Positions 61,281 through 64,000 of a DNA stretch of 64,000 bases are shown piece by piece. Location of the stretch: the NCBI GenBank assembly GCA_023229465.1, contig JALNZE010000015.1:1-64000 (forward strand), given 5' to 3'. The notes beneath the pieces are model-generated. The model ran no database searches and was not told the DNA's origin. It worked only from the letters and a program-made list of their open reading frames with translations. The translations under genes were made by a program, and so were the position numbers. The first letter of the stretch is position 1. Each line of letters begins with the position of its first letter. This DNA comes from Chitinophagaceae bacterium (GTDB lineage Bacteria; Bacteroidota; Bacteroidia; Chitinophagales; Chitinophagaceae).

Positions 61281-61622
61281 CTATTTTTTTAGTTTACTTT
61301 CAAAATATTTTGCCTTAATTTTTACTGCCCTATCAATTTCATTTGAGGGCACTTTGTCAACCTTTTTAATAAAACCATGAGTCGCCAAAACAAATGTTTC
61401 CGTTCCATCTGTTTTGTCCCAAAAGGCAAGTAGCCTGATTTGTAATCCATTATATCTGGTACGAAACTCCCAAATGTCATTTTGCAACTTTTTGAAAAGC
61501 TTCGGATCGTTTGTTTGTTCAGCAAGGTCGATATTATAGAAGACTTTACTGGCAGTCTTGGAATCAAGACTTGCGATGAACTTATCCGCTTCTTCTAAGA
61601 AGCGGGTTTGAAAATACTCCAA
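61281..61622 (-). CDS. HigB-type toxin, RelE/ParE superfamily
   Basis: A predicted ribosome-dependent mRNA interferase of about 113 residues. Family motifs: FLEEADKFIASLD, FNIDLA-like FYNIDLAEQTNDP, LFKKLQNDIWEFRTRYNGLQ, RLLAFWDK, and the C-terminal THGFIKKVDKVP helix signal. The 119-codon frame begins at TTG 61640 inside the promoter -7 box and so cannot be the start. TTG 61622 (then EYFQTRF) fits the family N-terminus. Confidence 0.88.
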   Translation of the reverse strand: MEYFQTRFLEEADKFIASLDSKTASKVFYNIDLAEQTNDPKLFKKLQNDIWEFRTRYNGLQIRLLAFWDKTDGTETFVLATHGFIKKVDKVPSNEIDRAVKIKAKYFESKLKK

Positions 61623-61637
61623 AAGGTATCTTTTCGG

Positions 61638-61645
61638 CAAAGATA
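61638..61645 (-). promoter_or_regulatory. -7 promoter element of the HigBA-like pair
   Basis: TATCTTTG on the minus strand, a full consensus match, 15 bases before the proposed TTG start. The cassette therefore carries its own promoter. Confidence 0.65.
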
Positions 61646-61705
61646 GGGATAGTTTCCAAATTTAGAAACTTATTTTTTCGATAAAAAACAGTTATGCAAA
61701 AGTGA

Positions 61706-61906
61706 CGCACAACGTTCCCGCATTCATTCTTCGCAGATTGTCTGGCTAAACAGGAAATTCCGCGCAGAGTCCTCTATCGAGAGATATCTGCGCGGAACAC
61801 ATTGCGAAAAAAAACTTCAGTCGCCCATGGCCAATACGGCCAATTAGCGGCCAATTATTCTTTTAGTTCATGTCAGCCAGCATATCGCAAAACCGCCTAT
61901 TAGCGG
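61706..61906. repeat. Cassette-boundary spacer S4
   Basis: The gap between the second OsmC gene and the toxin. On the minus strand it starts CCGCTAAT 12 bases after the OsmC stop and ends GAACGTTGTGCG. The end facing the toxin (CACAACGTTCCCGCATT on the plus strand) matches the outer arm of S3. The middle differs: it contains the hairpin repeat at 61760-61795 and three GGCCAAT units (61831-61858). It is not a good palindrome as a whole. Confidence 0.6.
61760..61795. repeat. Hairpin repeat, complete copy (orientation B)
   Basis: CCGCGCAGA and TCTGCGCGG form perfect 9-bp arms around GTCCTCTATCGAGAGATA, which folds further (CTCT-ATCG-AGAG). The left flank AAACAGGAAATTCC is the same as at 1120-1133, but the 18-base core is reverse-complemented relative to that copy. 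Confidence 0.8.
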
Positions 61907-61913
61907 AAGTTTA

Positions 61914-62468
61914 TTAAATAGATGTATTATCACAATATAAAATTTTCGCATCGACCAGAACAGGTGTTCCTTTAATTAGCGTTTGTAGCACTATACAACT
62001 TTGCTCAGTAGCTTTAATTAATTTATTTGCCATTTCTTCTTTAACAGAGTTATTTAGGGTAATCTCGACTTCCAATCCCATTGTCTGAAAACATACCGGC
62101 ACATTTATATCAACTCTCAAAGTCCCACGTACATCAACATTTGCCGTAGCCCTAACTTTAGTTTTATGTAGAACGATCTGCAAACGGTTTGCAATCAGCC
62201 TGAGTGCTGTTTCAAAACAGGATGCCAGAGCAGCACATAGTAAATCGCCAGAATTCGGAAAATCATGGTGCCCACCAACTGCTCTATGAACCCCAATAGG
62301 GAAATCAACCTTAAGTTCTTCATTAATAGAAACAGATGTATGAAAAGGATCATTAAGATTTTTCCCTTCTATCACAGCTACATCGGTAATCCATGCTGCA
62401 GTAGGATCGATAATATAATTTTCAATCAATGATTGTTGGCGTTCCTTTACAATTGAACTAAAAGTCAT
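61914..62468 (-). CDS. OsmC family protein (longer type)
   Basis: A 184-residue OsmC-fold protein with the two cysteines in LLCAALASCFETALRLIA and ATEQSCIVLQTL, and a longer N-terminal region than the protein at 11786. It may reduce organic peroxides. It is a single-gene module between spacers S2 and S4, on the same strand as its neighbours, which suggests acquisition together with the cassette-like DNA. TACTTTG near 62494 may be a promoter box. Confidence 0.88.
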   Translation of the reverse strand: MTFSSIVKERQQSLIENYIIDPTAAWITDVAVIEGKNLNDPFHTSVSINEELKVDFPIGVHRAVGGHHDFPNSGDLLCAALASCFETALRLIANRLQIVLHKTKVRATANVDVRGTLRVDINVPVCFQTMGLEVEITLNNSVKEEMANKLIKATEQSCIVLQTLIKGTPVLVDAKILYCDNTSI

Positions 62469-62522
62469 AATACTTAAGTTTTTAATTGCTCAAAGTATGA
62501 AATATTCTCAAATTAAATTTTC

Positions 62523-62721
62523 GCTAACGTCCAGGGCTTTAAGCAGTTGGGGCATGCACTTCCGTCCAGCCTGGTTACTGCCGCCGAATAACTGTACAAA
62601 AGCTTAATGACATATTCTGCTGACGAGCCGCGTTGGGTCGCCCTGAAGCTGAAGTTGGGATTTGTACTGCCGATGAAAAGATATATTTGTCAAGCCCCAA
62701 TTGCTTGAAGCCGATGTTAGC
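62523..62721. repeat. Cassette-boundary spacer S2 (attC-like palindrome)
   Basis: Arms 62523-62552 and 62695-62721 pair over 27 positions, ending GCTAAC / GTTAGC. A 3-base bulge (CAG, 62532-62534) lies on the left arm, and all three differences are G:T wobbles on the plus strand. It starts 12 bases after the stop of the upstream gene on the minus strand. The inner part shares the TACAAAAGC...TATTCTGCTG core with S3. Confidence 0.8.
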
Positions 62722-62733
62722 AGCAGGCTTTCG

Positions 62734-64000
62734 TTACTGCCTCAATAATTTCCAAATAAAATAATATTTATTTTCTCGAACTTCCGATTTGATTGTGCTT
62801 AGCTTTTTTATATTATTCCCAAATTTGTCGAGATAGTTAATTCCACCAACTCCTGTTACAATCGCTCCAGCTGCTTGAGGCAAAAAGTTTGTAAAGAGTC
62901 CAATAGAAACAAATGTTGAACCAACCAATGTGTCTTTTACTAAATCATTCAATATGGATTTTCTTGTTTTTTTTATTGTTTGATTGATTTTGATTAATTC
63001 GGGCTCGATTTCATCACGAAACGCTTCCTTTAAATTATAGTCTTTAGTAGTAATGGAAGATAAAAATTTGGTCAGCGAGCTTCTGTATAATTGAAATGCT
63101 TCGCCTTCACTATTTCTTAACTTAATTAAATCGTTCAAACTTGAAGTTGGGAGGAATGGAACTTTATGATTTAGAGATTGAGATACTTTATCACTAAAGG
63201 AGATTTTGTTTTTGTTTTGATTATTTGCAATCAATAGGCTATCTATTTTCCGATTTGTCAGATAATGGGAATCAAAAGTATTGGCATAATAATTTTGAAT
63301 CATCAAGTCATTAATTATTGGCGAGCTAAAATCGTCGCTTAACCCCATTTCTACGACATCCTTTTTTGTCAATTTGTTTGTCTTTTTGTTTTTAACCAAA
63401 GCCTCGAATTTTTCTAATACTTCTCCGCTGAAATGATATACTATTGGATGCTCAGCTATGTCATTTGTAGGGAGGACTTCAACAAACGGAACTTCATCTT
63501 CATCATAGTCTATTAGAAATTTAAAGTCAGATAATATTTTTTCAGAAAGGAAAGATTTTGCCTTTTCTAATTTCAATTCATATGGTTTAGTCAAAATTTT
63601 TGCTTTACGCAAACAAGACTTACAAAGATGAATGAAGGAAGACGAAAATTTAAATATGCCACAAACCAACAGAGCTTTTACATGATAAACCAATAAAAAA
63701 TCTGTTTCAAGTTCATGCCTATCTGATTCATCAAATGTTTCAAGGTGATAGTATTTTTCAAATGGATTAGTTATATAAACTACGTCCGCATATAATATAG
63801 CATTTCTTGCAAGCGTATCAATATTTTTAATTCTGCAGTCAATGTAAGTACACGGATGAGAGCCTCCACTTAACGTGTTGTTTGCGACAAAGCTAAATCT
63901 TGAATCAACTTCGTCCATGTTATGTTCTTTGATAATAGCATCAATGATTTCTAAAATTTTGACCAATTCAGAATCCTTTAGCTTGTAAATCTTTTTAGGA
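62734..64000 (-). CDS. Large protein of unknown function, N-terminus beyond the window
   Basis: The frame is open from the window edge to TAA 62736-62734 (422 visible codons). The TTG at 63966 is unlikely to be the start, since protein-like sequence (KKIYKLKDSELVKILEIIDA) continues to 64000. Visible features include a Cys/His-containing segment (GGSHPCTYIDCRIKN, and CKSCLRKAK about 120 residues further on) that could be a distant metal site. Long helices follow, with a Gly-rich hydrophobic patch near the end (VSIGLFTNFLPQAAGAIVTG). I do not recognise the family. Its setting makes a defence function possible but unproven. Confidence 0.7.
   Translation of the reverse strand, partial: PKKIYKLKDSELVKILEIIDAIIKEHNMDEVDSRFSFVANNTLSGGSHPCTYIDCRIKNIDTLARNAILYADVVYITNPFEKYYHLETFDESDRHELETDFLLVYHVKALLVCGIFKFSSSFIHLCKSCLRKAKILTKPYELKLEKAKSFLSEKILSDFKFLIDYDEDEVPFVEVLPTNDIAEHPIVYHFSGEVLEKFEALVKNKKTNKLTKKDVVEMGLSDDFSSPIINDLMIQNYYANTFDSHYLTNRKIDSLLIANNQNKNKISFSDKVSQSLNHKVPFLPTSSLNDLIKLRNSEGEAFQLYRSSLTKFLSSITTKDYNLKEAFRDEIEPELIKINQTIKKTRKSILNDLVKDTLVGSTFVSIGLFTNFLPQAAGAIVTGVGGINYLDKFGNNIKKLSTIKSEVRENKYYFIWKLLRQ

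Noticed and set aside
61831..61858. GGCCAAT units as a tandem regulatory array
   Set aside because: Only three imperfect units within spacer S4; too few to support a function separate from the spacer.

Overview
The window comes from a Bacteroidota chromosome, most likely a member of the Chitinophagaceae or a close relative. Several features of the sequence point this way. There are genes found almost only in this phylum: PorT, PorP/SprF, GldB, a type IX secretion cargo protein, BshA, and a primary sigma factor of about 290 residues. Many genes also carry phylum-type promoters with a TAnnTTTG (or TAnnTTCG) -7 box, often only 4 to 6 bases before the start codon. Most of the window is dense housekeeping sequence with short intergenic gaps. 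No rRNA, tRNA, CRISPR array or transposase was seen.

Layout. 1-1185 is an accessory patch on the minus strand: a PIN-domain toxin-like gene with a 52-residue partner, a gene remnant, and two kinds of structured repeat. 1301-19070 holds translation and RNA genes (rlmN, two pseudouridine synthases, rimM, rpsP, ffh, rpoD, an S4 protein, trmD). It also holds an LptF/LptG permease, an oxidative-stress and metal group (exported superoxide dismutase, OsmC, cation efflux), peptidases and a large beta-propeller protein. 19317-36557 holds purine and pyrimidine salvage and synthesis genes (ade, upp, pyrC), T9SS components (porP/sprF-like, porT next to menG), bacillithiol synthesis (bshA), rsgA, a carbonic anhydrase homologue, a MutS-like ATPase and yifB/comM.

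36560-39417 is a small island. It lies between two perfect 40-bp copies of the 3' end of yifB and carries two unknown proteins, a short membrane protein and an ABC ATPase. 39421-59962 returns to housekeeping and surface functions: a very large T9SS cargo protein, a histone H1-like protein, a metalloprotease, PDH E2, isocitrate dehydrogenase, apaG, gldB, nadE, a stress protein, thiolase, pyrD, terC, dgkA and DUF1361.

59967-64000 is a second accessory patch, all on the minus strand. It holds a truncated YhcG-type nuclease with a 46-residue partner, a HigBA-like toxin-antitoxin pair, an OsmC protein and the start-less part of a large unknown protein. Each module is followed within 0 to about 12 bases of its stop codon by GCTAAY and then by a roughly 150-210-bp structured spacer ending in CGTT. 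Two of these spacers are near-perfect palindromes with a 3-base bulge. All their arm differences are G:T wobbles on the plus strand and A:C mismatches on the minus strand, so only the strand opposite the genes folds cleanly. This strongly resembles the attC sites of integron cassettes. No integrase is visible here.

A second theme is a GGAGTTnGGAGT / AACTCC micro-repeat that has entered the linkers of three essential-type proteins (RluB-like, PDH E2, PyrD) in frame as well as intergenic spaces.
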